Source: Allygus modestus (taxonomy: Eukaryota > Arthropoda > Insecta > Hemiptera > Cicadellidae). Taken from it: a stretch of 64,000 bases of DNA. Position numbers and translations under genes: made by a program. A model generated the notes under the pieces. The model saw nothing but the letters and a program-made list of their open reading frames with translations, searched no databases and was not told where the DNA came from. How positions within the stretch are numbered: the first letter of the stretch is position 1; every line of letters starts with the position of its first letter. The DNA is taken from NCBI GenBank assembly GCA_963675035.1, contig OY776111.1, positions 37,651,131 through 37,715,130 on the forward strand. Reading direction: 5' to 3'. Shown one piece after another: positions 45,407-55,660 of this stretch.

Positions 45407-46050
45407 CCCCCGTTGCAGCAAACCTGAGTACTCAGCGAATTTCCAATTAATAAATATATTTATAATAACACATTAAGCCCATCACCAGGATTCATAAAAA
45501 ATATATTCTCAAATAAGTGATATTTGAAATATTAATTATTCCCCATAAGAATAACATGGGAACCGAGTACCTCGGTTTGCTGCTACGGGAACTATATGCG
45601 AAGAAACTTTTTTGTGCAAAAAACAATAAACCACAACCAGTTGAAGCCACATACCAAGTTTCGTCAGTTTATGTTCATAAATAAGCGAGATATACAATTT
45701 TTCTTTTTCTCCATAAGAATAACATTGGACAACATACTGTGTTTAGCACTTTCAGTATCTCAGTAACCGATTGACGTAGAGCAATGATCAAAGTACCTAA
45801 TTGTTCGTTTTTTTAGCTGAATTCAATGGTACAAATTAATACTCCCGTCGCAGCAAACCTGCGTACTCAGCAAATTTCCAATGCATGTATATGTTTCTCA
45901 CTACCACCTAAAGCCACTCACCAAGTTTCATAAAAATACACGAGTAAATAAGCGATATATAGCATTGTATTTATCCTCTTAAGAGTAATATTGGACAACA
46001 TACTATGTTTAGCACTTTCAATATCTAAGTAACTGAGTAACCGAGTAACT
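45407..46050. repeat. Dispersed repeat fragments abutting the viral duplication
   Basis: Two copies of the CCCGTYGCAGCAAACCTG word (about 45,408 and 45,843) start partial copies of the family seen at 35.5 and 38.7 kb. The second runs to ACTGAGTAACCGAGTAACTG at 46,050, directly beside the start of the duplicated viral block. Confidence 0.75.
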
Positions 46051-46213
46051 GAGTATAACATATACTTCATCAACCCTGTTTGCCTAATCACTTTGTATTT
46101 AGGTTTCGTTATTTTTGTCAAATATGTAATGTTTGTTTTTTTTCTAATTTACAGAGTGAGACGGCCATATTCCCCCGTTGGCAGTCCCAAGAAGCAGTGG
46201 ATATTCTAATGGA

Positions 46214-46588
46214 ATGGTATGGAATGGCTTGTTGGGAATGCTAACATATTTTTTCATAGAGTGTAACGACCAGGAAAGACTTGCTCTGAGTCCAACTCTC
46301 TGGTTGGACATTTTCACTCGACTGAGCACACACCTTGGTGAAGAATGTGAGAGGATGTCCCATCTTGCTGAAAGTCAAGGGGTGAATGACTTTAACACTT
46401 CGAACATGGCTACAGCTTCTGTGGACGAGACGTCCCCTGTAGGGTCCTGCCGAGTATGTCTAGATCGGAGACCAACCGTAGCCCTAAAACCTTGCGGTCA
46501 TGTGTCCTGCAGATCTTGTGCCTTAGCGGTCTATCGGTGCCCAGTATGTAGGGGTCTTGTGTTAGGACGCACACAATTATATATTTAA
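46214..46588 (+). CDS. RING-finger protein, copy 1
   Basis: From the first ATG of the frame (46,214) the product has a helical part (CNDQERLALSPTLWLDIFTR) and ends with a C3HC4 RING finger: CRVCLDRRPTVALKPCGHVS, CRSC, CPVC, then the terminal GRTQLYI. The family is IAP/MDM2-type C-terminal RINGs that act as ubiquitin ligases. No BIR domain is visible. The preceding exon (46,155 onward, after TTTACAG) opens SETAIFPRWQSQEAVDILME in another frame, so an intron or frameshift lies between. The protein is identical to the copy at 50,952. A role in blocking host death is a family-based guess. Confidence 0.6.
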   Translation: MVWNGLLGMLTYFFIECNDQERLALSPTLWLDIFTRLSTHLGEECERMSHLAESQGVNDFNTSNMATASVDETSPVGSCRVCLDRRPTVALKPCGHVSCRSCALAVYRCPVCRGLVLGRTQLYI

Positions 46589-47206
46589 TAAAACAAAAAT
46601 TTTTTTAGTACTATTTTAACATATTGTGTAAACTTTAGGATACTTTAGCTTGACCTATCTATATGATAATGATGATGGTTATACAGTTTTTAATATTTTA
46701 CGCTTATTTGCTTTATTTTCAAAAACTTTCATTCGTTATTACTTACCCTTGTGACCTTGGAATAGATATTACAGTCCAATTTTAAAGCAATAGTGAGTAC
46801 TCATTACGTAACCAACCTCTTGACCCCGGATGAGATACCGGTTTACAAAGTACAAAAGTGGAGGGGAGATGGGGATATAGCTGCGGATGCCAACATCAGG
46901 CTTCAGTGTGCTCCACAGCTTCAACCTGTTCAGTCCTGATCCTTCCGCCACTTCAGACGTTTGTCCTTCTGCTCTACACAACTTCTACTAACTGATCAGT
47001 GAGTTATTATGTTGGGTATTTATTAAATACTGCATGCTAAATATATTGGAGTGGGTCTGTTTTTCATATTAACGCATGTATTTGCTAATCCAAACTAACA
47101 TATTATAATACTAACGGTTTTAGGTTCTTATCATAAATATCTCATGGCCAATATTGTTTAAAGTTATTTTATTTTGAAGCTAATCAATTTTGGTGGGTTA
47201 GAGATA

Positions 47207-47521
47207 ATGGATCTCAAGAGTAAGCTGTCGGCTTTAAGCAGTGCTTCTAGTTCTACAATCGCACTTAAGGATCTGGCGGGAAAGGGAGATTGCGCAATAG
47301 TTGGAGCTCGGCGGGTGGTGACGCAATATGGAAGATCTATCGTCGTGGACATCGTAGTTGACAATCCAAATGCAACATCTTCGGTCTTCCTTCCTGCCCG
47401 GTATACCAACATTCTCAGTGATGAAGATCTTCAGAGTCTCGTCAAGGACCACTGCAAAATTGAAATCACCCAGCAAGGGCCGACATGTTCATTAAACATT
47501 AACATATTCAAGAGTAATTAA
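47207..47521 (+). CDS. Small conserved viral-type protein, copy 1
   Basis: The ATG at 47,207 (MDLKSKLSALSSASS) gives 104 residues. The middle is VVTQYGRSIVVDIVVDNPNA and SVFLPARYTNILSDEDLQSL. The same arrangement, V-LPRR-F---LS--DIE, occurs in the 128-residue protein at 61,372-61,758, so I group them as one family. Such short beta-rich proteins with an FLPxRY motif are frequent in arthropod virus-like elements and may be single-strand nucleic-acid binding, which is inference. It differs from copy 2 by one residue (C against Y near the end). Confidence 0.6.
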   Translation: MDLKSKLSALSSASSSTIALKDLAGKGDCAIVGARRVVTQYGRSIVVDIVVDNPNATSSVFLPARYTNILSDEDLQSLVKDHCKIEITQQGPTCSLNINIFKSN

Positions 47522-47624
47522 TGAAACAATAGTACTCACTTTATCACCTGTTTTCATTTACCCTATCTGGTTTTAACGTAGTCAATTAGTTTCACATTAA
47601 GTGTGTTTTTAAGATATTGATTTT

Positions 47625-48060
47625 TAAAGTATGGTTCCTTCATTTATTTTGATACTTAGCCACAGTACAGGGTTTAGGCTTTTGTAAGATGTAGTTGAGT
47701 TTAACAAGTATATACATACCGAATTTCATTCAATAAGGCCCAGCCTTTCTTAAGATATTACAATTCAAATTATAGCTCCTTCAATTGTTTTGATACTATC
47801 TGCAGTACAGATTTTAGGTTTTTGTAAGATGTAGGGGGTGATAGCAAATATCTGTACACCAAGTTTAATGTAAATCGGCTGAGCCGTTCTCAAGATATTT
47901 AATTTTGAAATTTTGCCCCTTCATTTTTTGAGATGCAACCCGCAACATTTTATTTAAGATTTTTCATAAGGGTGGATACCCCTCTGAAGTGCCTACACCA
48001 CGTAGTAGGCAGTTTTCTGGGGACAAAACGACCCTAGGACCTACCGTTTTCGAGATATTA
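47625..48060. repeat. Internal units of about 130 bp
   Basis: Three diverged successive units share CTTCATTTATTTTGATACT-like starts, CAGTACAG..TTTAGG.TTTTGTAAGATGTAG and an AAGATATT end. The same lies in copy 2 at 52,363-52,800. This is non-coding. Confidence 0.65.
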
Positions 48061-48124
48061 GCGATTTTTGACAATTCTTTTTGATGGGTTGGCAGCACTT
48101 GCTGACGATATACGCATATAAATG

Positions 48125-48166
<42 letters not shown>

Positions 48167-48209
48167 GGCATGACCATAGGTTGGTAACGTCTTGAATCAC
48201 GTGGTCAAA

Positions 48210-48430
48210 AACAGGTTTCCCGCCACGTGGGCAACGCCATCTTGGAAAAAGCGCGGGAAAAAAACACGTGGTCAAAAGTGAGGTTAGAACACGTGGTCGT
48301 CCATGTGGGCACCGCCATCTTGGAAAAAGCGCGGGAAAAAACACGTGGTCAAAAGTGAGGTTAGAACATGTGGTCGTCCACGTGGGCGCCGCCATCTTGA
48401 TGACGTCATCGTTCAAGGTCAAATTTGATC
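48210..48430 (+). promoter_or_regulatory. Repeated E-box/YY1-like/CRE/nuclear-receptor block, copy 1
   Basis: CACGTGGTCAAAA and CACGTGGGC (E-boxes) recur, each followed by GCCGCCATCTTG or a one-base variant (an exact match to the YY1/Pho-type AAGATGGCGGC when reversed) and GCGCGGGAAAAAA (E2F-like). The block ends with TGACGTCA (48,401-48,408, a full CRE) and TCAAGGTCA (48,413-48,421). The unit is present twice and a half here. Confidence 0.6.
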
Positions 48431-48455
48431 TATCCTCTCAGAGGGTCTACTCTGA

Positions 48456-48881
48456 GGCCGGTACGTTGTACTGGCCTTCCAGACAGACAAAAAACATAAA
48501 TTCAACACAGATATGTCCTGCTTTGATAGTTGTGCTCTTTCCAATGTAAAACTGTACCTCAACTCTCAATACTATCCTTATGATAACATCCACGGTGATA
48601 TGACTATATTTTATGAAATGTTTTCGCGGTTTCAAAAATCCTATTACGGCAGGGATATGTACCCTGGTGTGGATTTGGATACGTTTAAATACAAGACAAC
48701 ACTATACGTTATCGACTGTTCAAAACAAAATGACACAATCAAGTCGGGACCTGTAGATGTAAGGTTAGAGTTTGAAGCTAAGGACAAATTTCCCGCCAAT
48801 ACTCTAGCTTATTGTATCATTTTACACGACTCCCACCTAGTTTACACTTTACTCACGGGGACCGTGAAAAAGGTTATGTAA
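48456..48881 (+). pseudogene. Polinton-type major capsid protein, C-terminal fragment
   Basis: The frame opens at the duplication junction (48,456) without a start and contains VVLAFQTDKKHKF, CALSNVKLYLNSQYYPYDNI, FSRFQKSYYGRDMYP and TLYVIDCSKQNDTI, ending with DVRLEFEAKD and an LHDS..VYTLLTG tail. This is the C-terminal jelly-roll part of a Polinton/Maverick-like major capsid protein of a type different from the one at 59.2 kb. About two thirds of the usual protein is missing, cut exactly where the duplicated block ends. It is truncated and without its own promoter or start. Confidence 0.7.
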
Positions 48882-48958
48882 GTCAAGGAGGGAAGGGGAA
48901 GATGTGGTGGGGTGGTAATAAAGGTATAGCGATGACTAAACATTAATCAGTCTTTAAC

Positions 48959-49561
48959 ATGGGTCCGTGCGGTGATGATGTATCTTCGGTCTGCTCGGAG
49001 GAGTATGGGGAGGTAGGTTGGATTTGTATAAATCTTTTGAGGAATGGGAGACTTGTTCGTAAAATAGATTTTGACGGGGGGCCATTGAAGTTGGAAGTGA
49101 AATCTGACGGGAGATTTGACAGAATTGAGTTGGAATTTATGGACAGTGAGGCATTGACTCTTAGTGGACTCTCGTCGGAACAGATTCTCCAAAAAAGGAA
49201 ATCTTTTTTAAAGTATAACAAACTGGATGTCTACGTTTACACCAAGGACGGGTAGCATGAACGCGAATCCTTTTGGCTTGAGGACGAGTGGGATGAGACG
49301 GAACGTCCTTATACTGGCCTATCGGAATCTAGAGAATTTAACAAAGATGATGTAGAATACGTGGTGATTAAATTCAGAAACCCCAAATACGATAACACTT
49401 CTGATGAGGAGGAGGAGGAGGAGGAGGAGACTTCTGATGACGATGATGAGGAGGAGGGGAAGGAGGATGAGGAGGAGCTTGAAGCAAAAAAGAGTAAACT
49501 AGAAGGTGGGTTAGGTCTCAGTCGTCATGATGGATCCGACCGTGGAGGTTCTCAGACGTAA
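48959..49561 (+). pseudogene. Acidic-tailed viral protein with in-frame stop
   Basis: The ATG at 48,959 opens 98 codons to a TAG at 49,253-49,255. The same frame then continues without further stops to 49,561, about 200 codons in all. The N-terminal part has KIDFDGGPLKLEVKSDGRFD and LDVYVYTKDG, and the continuation DDVEYVVIKFRNPKYD and a long E/D run. It resembles the following gene in order and motifs (KRIDIKPNGKFDSLKIQ, VNLYLCKRDG, DDVTRVLITLGYND), so the two are tandem paralogues. Function unknown. The stop makes this copy a probable pseudogene, unless it is a readthrough or sequencing error. Confidence 0.55.
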
Positions 49562-50012
49562 TTTTAGGGAATGTAGGGAATATGTAGCGAATAAGGTGGC
49601 TGAAGTGACCGTTGCGTTTTCAAAAGGCGGGAGAAATTGTAGAGAAATGGTAAAATGGGATCGTAGTGGTGGTGGTAAAAGAATCGACATCAAACCGAAC
49701 GGGAAATTTGACAGTTTAAAAATACAAACTATTTCAGGCTCAGACTTTTGCGATTGTTGTGTTCCGGAGAAGCTTTTTAATCTAGTAACTTATCACCAAC
49801 GATTTAGCCGTGTAAATTTGTATCTTTGTAAACGAGACGGAACTTGTGAATTTAAAACTTTTGAACTGAAAACTCATTTAGTTGTAGAGGTAGACGTGAA
49901 TGATGATGTAACCCGGGTACTGATTACTTTAGGGTATAATGACTCACCAACGGTCAAAATGGAGGAGGAGGGGGAAAACAGATGCCCTGAGGGGTATGAC
50001 ACTGTATACTAA
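49527..50012 (+). CDS. Unknown viral-type protein, paralogue of the preceding gene
   Basis: 161 residues run from ATG 49,527 and overlap the end of the previous frame by 35 bases. Basic and cysteine-containing, it includes VTVAFSKGGRNCREMVKWDR, IDIKPNGKFDSLKIQ, FCDCCVPEKLF and VEVDVNDDVTRVLITLGYND. There is no domain I can name. The overlap and tandem homology suggest origin by duplication inside the viral genome. It is intact. Confidence 0.55.
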   Translation: MMDPTVEVLRRNFRECREYVANKVAEVTVAFSKGGRNCREMVKWDRSGGGKRIDIKPNGKFDSLKIQTISGSDFCDCCVPEKLFNLVTYHQRFSRVNLYLCKRDGTCEFKTFELKTHLVVEVDVNDDVTRVLITLGYNDSPTVKMEEEGENRCPEGYDTVY

Positions 50013-50286
50013 TTAAACTCGTGTAGATCCTTCAGTTGCAGACATGGAGCCGACCAGCGCGGATGTATCGTCAGAGATCCTTGGAGAAGAGGTAAGTATG
50101 GATACGGACCTTATCCGCTTTAAGCGGCACGGGCGCATGGAATCGTTAGCAGTAACAACAGTGTAAGTGTTTAAATTTAGTACATGAAATGTAGATATGA
50201 ATATTTATATACATCAAATGCATGTCTCGTTAATTTAAAATTCACGTTTTTTGAGACAGTTGTATTTTGTAGGTCTTGCGTAAACG

Positions 50287-51326
50287 ATGGATGAGCAGCC
50301 CCTCGCTGGTCCTTCCCTTGGTTTACATAGAACTTCGGAAGTGTCGACACCTCAGAGCAGCAGGGTTTACGCTCAGATGACAGCAGTGACCCCTGACCCC
50401 TTCGAATTTCCCTTCTCTCGACACTCTCGACGAAGACTTTTTGGACATCAGCCGTCTGTGAGTAAGGGTAGTAAAGATGAATTAGAAATATAACTAACAC
50501 TGCTAGCACAAACTAATGTGGCTAACACAGCTAACTTTATATTTAAGAGCACTATCACACTTATTCTAATAATTACAAATAATTTTAGAATGACGAGGTG
50601 TACGTGGCTGCTCTTGATAGTCTTCGCAGATCAGTTAGACGTGTGGCCATCCATGAAATCAGACGGACATTATGCTCATGGGGTGTCTGTCAGCTGTGTT
50701 TACGTCAAATGTACGTCAACGCTGATGAGGGGCCTTTGGGGGAAATACTCCGATCCGGTAGCACACGTGTGGATGACCTGTTACGAGTGAATATAACATA
50801 TACTTCATCAACCCTGTTTGCCTAATCACTTTGTATTTTAGGTTTCGTTATTTTTGTCAAATATGTAATGTTTTTTTTTTCCTAATTTACAGAGTGAGAC
50901 GGCCATATTCCCCCGTTGGCAGTCCCAAGAAGCAGTGGATATTCTAATGGAATGGTATGGAATGGCTTGTTGGGAATGCTAACATATTTTTTCATAGAGT
51001 GTAACGACCAGGAAAGACTTGCTCTGAGTCCAACTCTCTGGTTGGACATTTTCACTCGACTGAGCACACACCTTGGTGAAGAATGTGAGAGGATGTCCCA
51101 TCTTGCTGAAAGTCAAGGGGTGAATGACTTTAACACTTCGAACATGGCTACAGCTTCTGTGGACGAGACGTCCCCTGTAGGGTCCTGCCGAGTATGTCTA
51201 GATCGGAGACCAACCGTAGCCCTAAAACCTTGCGGTCATGTGTCCTGCAGATCTTGTGCCTTAGCGGTCTATCGGTGCCCAGTATGTAGGGGTCTTGTGT
51301 TAGGACGCACACAATTATATATTTAA
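50287..51326 (+). CDS. Spliced gene ending in RING finger, copy 2 (model uncertain)
   Basis: Candidate exons are 50,287-50,457 (ATG, 57 codons, proline/serine-rich, donor TCT|GTGAGT), 50,589-50,786 (acceptor TTTTAG, 66 codons with ALDSLRRSVRRVAIHEIRRT and CQLCLRQMYV), and 50,893 onward (acceptor TTTACAG, SETAIFPRWQSQEAVDILME). All three join in phase 0. The last reaches a stop (MACWEC, then TAA) before the RING frame, which resumes at 50,952-51,326 and is identical to copy 1. A short intron or frameshift must link them if it is one protein. Copy 1 lacks the first two exons. A separate leader exon with a perfect donor (GAAGAG|GTAAGT) lies at 50,044-50,091. Confidence 0.45.
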
Positions 51327-51945
51327 TAAAACAAAAATGTTTTTTAGTACTATTTTAACATATTGTGTAAACTTTAGGATACTTTAGCTTGACCTATCTA
51401 TATGATAATGATTATGGTTATACCGTTTTTAATATTTTACGCTTATTTGCTTTATTTTCAAAAACTTTCATTCGTTATTACTTACCCTTGTGACCTTGGA
51501 ATAGATAGTACAGTCCAATTTTAAAGCAATTGTGAGTACTCATTACGTAACCAACCTCTTGACCCCGGATGAGATACCGGTTTACAAAGTACAAAAGTGG
51601 AGGGGAGATGGGGATATAGCTGCGGATGCCAACATCAGGCTTCAGTGTGCTCCACAGCTTCAACCTGTTCAGTCCTGATCCTTCCGCCACTTCAGACGTT
51701 TGTCCTTCTGCTCTACACAACTTCTACTAACTGATCAGTGAGTTATTATGTTGGGCATTTATTAAATACTGCATGCTTAATATATTGGAGTGGGTCTGTT
51801 TTTCATATTAACGCATGTATTTGCTAATCCAAACTAACATATTATAATACTAACGGTTTTAGGTTCTTATCATAAATATCTCATGGCCAATATTGTTTAA
51901 AGTTATTTTATTTTGAAGCTAATCAATTTTGGTGGGTTAGAGATA

Positions 51946-52260
51946 ATGGATCTCAAGAGTAAGCTGTCGGCCTTAAGCAGTGCTTCTAGTTCTACAATCG
52001 CACTTAAGGATCTGGCGGGAAAGGGAGATTGCGCAATAGTTGGAGCTCGGCGGGTGGTGACGCAATATGGAAGATCTATCGTCGTGGACATCGTAGTTGA
52101 CAATCCAAATGCAACATCTTCGGTCTTCCTTCCTGCCCGGTATACCAACATTCTCAGTGATGAAGATCTTCAGAGTCTCGTCAAGGACCACTACAAAATT
52201 GAAATCACCCAGCAAGGGCCGACATGTTCATTAAACATTAACATATTCAAGAGTAATTAA
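51946..52260 (+). CDS. Small conserved viral-type protein, copy 2
   Basis: 104 residues from ATG 51,946, the same as the copy at 47,207 except one residue. See that entry for motifs and the link to the gene at 61,372. No break is visible, so either copy could be expressed. Confidence 0.6.
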   Translation: MDLKSKLSALSSASSSTIALKDLAGKGDCAIVGARRVVTQYGRSIVVDIVVDNPNATSSVFLPARYTNILSDEDLQSLVKDHYKIEITQQGPTCSLNINIFKSN

Positions 52261-52914
52261 TGAAACAATAGTACTCACTTTATCACCTGTTTTCATTTAC
52301 TCTATCTGGTTTTGACGTAGTCACTTAGTTTCACATTAAGTGTGTTTTTAAGATATTGATTTTTAAAGTATGGTTCCTTTATTTATTTTGATACTTACCC
52401 CCAGTACAGGGTTTAGGCTTTTATAAGATGTAGTTGAGTTTAACAAGTATATACATACCGAATTTCATTCAATAAGGCCCAGCCTTTCTTAAGATATTAC
52501 ATTTCAAATTATAGCTCCTTCAATTGTTTTGATACTATCTGCAGTACAGAGTTTAGGTTTTTGTAAGATGTAGGGGGTGATAGCAAATATCTGTACACCA
52601 AGTTTAATGTAAATCGGCTGAGCCGTTCTCAAGATATTTAATTTTGAAATTTTGCCCCTTCATTTTTTGAGATGCAACCCGCAACATTTTAGTTAAGATT
52701 TTTCATATAGGTGGATACCCTTCTGAAGTGCCTACACTACGTAGTAGGCAGTTTTCTGGGGTCAAAACGACCCTAGGACCTACCGTTTTCGAGATATTAG
52801 CGATTTTTGACAATTCTTTTTGATGGGTTGACAGCATTTGCTGATGATATACGCATATAAATGTGTTTTAATATATATATACGGCATGACCATAGGTTGG
52901 TAACGTCTTGAATC

Positions 52915-53059
52915 ACGTGGTCAAAAACAGGTTTCCCGCCACGTGGGCGCCGCCATCTTGTAAAAAGCGCGGGAAAAAACACGTGGTCAAAAGTGAGGTT
53001 AGAACATGTGGTCGTCCACGTGGGCGCCGCCATCTTGATGACGTCATCGTTCAAGGTCA
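52915..53059 (+). promoter_or_regulatory. E-box/YY1-like/CRE/nuclear-receptor block, copy 2
   Basis: CACGTGG words, GCCGCCATCTTG, GCGCGGGAAAAAA, TGACGTCA (53,039-53,046) and TCAAGGTCA (53,051-53,059) appear in the same order as in copy 1 but with one unit fewer. Confidence 0.6.
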
Positions 53060-53079
53060 AATTTGATCTATCCTCTCTT

Positions 53080-53114
53080 TATACCCGTAAGTAGACCCTC
53101 TACTTACGGGTATA
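53080..53114. repeat. Perfect 16 bp inverted repeat with 3 bp loop
   Basis: TATACCCGTAAGTAGA, CCC, then TCTACTTACGGGTATA. It lies exactly where duplication copy 2 stops. Part of the arm (AGTAGACCCTCT) also occurs, reversed, at the end of copy 1 (48,441-48,452). Confidence 0.85.
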
Positions 53115-53293
53115 GGTTTTGGGAATTTTAACTTTATTTAAAGTTAAGCTGGCAACACTGACTCAGATAATCACTCTACTGCAATACGAAAGAAATACTC
53201 TCTGTAATTTCATGGAATAAGTCGTTCGATTTCAACTAAAGTACTTTTAGCCAGTTGTTACTCTGTGTGTACTCAACTACCAAAACCTATAAC
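53109..53293. mobile_element. Possible small MITE
   Basis: GGGTATAGGTTTTGGG at its left and CCAAAACCTATAAC at its right are inverted (ATAGGTTTTGG shared). The 185 bp between them have no ORF. It shares its left edge with the hairpin above. Confidence 0.4.
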
Positions 53294-55660
53294 CAGGGCC
53301 GGGACCAGGAGTGTTTGTTATTTTTGGAGGGACACGACTTGCAGTCTTACAGACGACATTTCTTGATCAAAGCGGGGAATTACAGACGAGCCTGTACTCC
53401 CCCTTAGCGTCTGCGCAAAAGATCACTCTACAGATAGTATGTAGAAAACACTATCACATCAATCAGTTGCTGTATGTACATTAGTTGAGGTCTGACCTGA
53501 CTAGTGCTGTTCACTCTGTGTTATTTCAGTGTATATACGTGAGTGTGTGTTGCCGTTTCCGGAGTTGTTGTTCTACAATGCATAACCTTTTGACAAATAT
53601 TTTCAACTCTTATTTGTTAATTGAGCAATTAATACAATTTTGAAAAGTGCTTTAATTCCATTAGTGAGTTTAATCGTAGAGTTAATGATTTCTTACAATT
53701 AATATGAAACGTTACCAAGGGAAACTTGCGCAGTTTATGTTTAGAGCAAACCCTCAAGAGTCAATTCAACCAACTGACCCCGATCGCCCCAATCCTTATA
53801 CGGAACCGATTGAACCCGGCCCATCTACATCCAATATATCACAGGTTGGTGACGGTAATCTTATTCAATTTACTAACTGTGAAGATGAATGTGAAAGTAT
53901 CAACCCGCCAAAAAAAGCCAAAAAATCGTACAAACAAACGTTTCGCCCAGAGTGGCAAGACAATCCTTTGTTTAAAGATTGGCTAAAACCAAGTCATCTT
54001 AAAGGGTACACCGGGTATTGTCTAGTGTGTGATGTGGCCATCAGTGGGGGTAAGACACAAATGGTAAGGCACGCTGAAAAACTTAAACATAAAAAAACCG
54101 GGAACTAAAAAGCAAAACCCCAAACATTTCATATTTACTTAATAAGGTAGATGAAAGCAAATCTATGTCAAATAAAGTGGCAGAAACAGAACTGAGATTG
54201 TGTGCTTATGTAGCCAAACAAAACTTGTCATTAGACATAATGAACAGTTTACCTTCACTTTTAAAAAAGTAGCCCCTGACAGTGAGATAGTAAAACACAT
54301 AAAATGCAGCCATTCTAAAACAGCCTACATAATAAAAAATGCACTGGCTGTTGATGCATTTAACTCTATTTCAGAAAAGCTCAGGACAAGTTTTTTCTCG
54401 TTGATAGTAGATGAGTCTACGGATGTTGCATCCAATAAATCATTAGCCGTTGTTGTACGTTTTTATGATGAGCATACTAAATCCGTTGAATATTCTTTTC
54501 TAAGCATCATTTATGTCACAGAAGCAACAAGTTGTGCTTTATATGAAGCAATTATCAAGCTTTTAAATGAAAACAACATCCCATTAAAAAACTTTTTAGG
54601 ATTCGCAGCTGATAACTGCAATACAGTGATGGGGAAAAAGTCAGGGCGTTATTACCGAAGTTAAATAAACATATGTTTATTGCCGGATGCATATGCCACA
54701 GTTTTTATTTATGCAATTCTGCGGCCTGCAAACAATTTCCAGAGTCAATTGAAGAATCATGCTCTGACATATACAATTGTATTAAAAAAAATCTAAGAGA
54801 CTAGCTGAATTCCATGATATTCAAAAAATTCTACAGATTAAAGCTCATAATCTCCTCAAACTTAGCAGAACCAGATGGCTTTCTTTGAATATAATACCAC
54901 TAGCAATCAGATTTCCAAATGTCGTCGAAGAAAGGTTGTATGAGCAATTGGACCGTGAGTGGCGTTTGATCAAGTCAACTGATGAGTTGAAAAAGGAAGA
55001 TGATTTTATGAAGTTTTGGAACAGTGTTTTTAAAATAAAAAATGAACTTGATGAACTAATGTTTCCAGAAGTTACCAAATTTATTAAAGCTATACTGTGT
55101 TTGCCACATTCATCTGCATCAACAGAACGAATTTTTTCTGCTGTGAACATAAACAAGAATAAGATCAGAAACAGGCTTCTTACGCCCATGATTAACGCTT
55201 TTGCTTACAAAGGAAAAACTTAAACACTCCTCAGCAGCTAATTTTGAAGTTACCAAAGAATTAATTGAACTGGCAGAATTGGCTAGAAATAACTAAAAAA
55301 GTAACAGATTTAGTTAGGAAAATTGTAAATATATTATTTCATAATTAATTACTTATAGTATGCCAATATTCGCTGAAAATAAATGGATTGTAAATAGAAA
55401 AGGATTGTTACTCATTTGTAGGTAAGTTTATAGTGTCACCATAATTATTTAGGTATTAACAATGTATTTTAGAATAAAACTTGTAATAGTTCAATTAATT
55501 GATTCTATTATGTATGGTTATTTTTACTGTGTTTCACAGTTTAACTAACTCACACTCTATCCCTACTCAATGGTATGTAATCTAGTACCTTTTTTATGAA
55601 ATCTAGTACCTTTTTCGGGGAAATTTAGTACAAAATAGGTCAACCCCTGTGGACACCCTG
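53294..55660 (+). mobile_element. Degraded hAT-superfamily transposon
   Basis: It starts CAGGGCCGGGACCAGG (53,294) and may end at ...GACACCCTG (55,660), CAGGG-type ends as in hAT. Flanking 8-mers (CCTATAAC and TCTACACT) match at only half the positions, so the borders are tentative. The transposase inside is broken. Confidence 0.5.
53704..55295 (+). pseudogene. hAT transposase with BED finger, several frameshifts
   Basis: The ATG at 53,704 begins a linker, then a BED-type finger (YTGYCLVCDVAI ... MVRHAEKLKHKK). After frame breaks, 54,280-54,660 holds SFFSLIVDESTDVASNKSLA and FLGFAADNCNTVMGKKSG, the hAT catalytic core. The part from 54,880 has a large deletion, then the C-terminal dimerisation segment CLPHSSASTERIFSAVNINK and KNKIRNRLL, with another frameshift before the last residues (ELIELAELARNN). 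Catalytic segments are in separate frames, so it is inactive. Confidence 0.8.

Larger units (their letters stand above)
46053..48440 (+). repeat. Segmental duplication, copy 1 (viral RING block)
   Basis: TATAACATATACTTCATCAA at 46,053 to CAAATTTGATCTATCCTCTC at 48,440 matches 50,791-53,079. Coding parts are almost identical. Differences are an expanded (AT)n at about 48,130-48,165 and one extra CACGTGG...GCGGGAAAAAA unit in this copy. Its left breakpoint replaces the upstream exons seen in copy 2. Confidence 0.92.
50791..53079 (+). repeat. Segmental duplication, copy 2 (viral RING block)
   Basis: This is the second copy of 46,053-48,440, same orientation, with shorter AT run and one fewer regulatory unit. 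At its left it continues into apparent upstream exons of the same gene, so it is the better-preserved locus. At its right it ends at a 35 bp hairpin. Confidence 0.92.

Noticed and set aside
48129..48422. Minus-strand ORF across the regulatory units
   Set aside because: Its reading frame follows the repeated CACGTGG/GCCGCCATCTTG units and the AT run, so it is not a gene.
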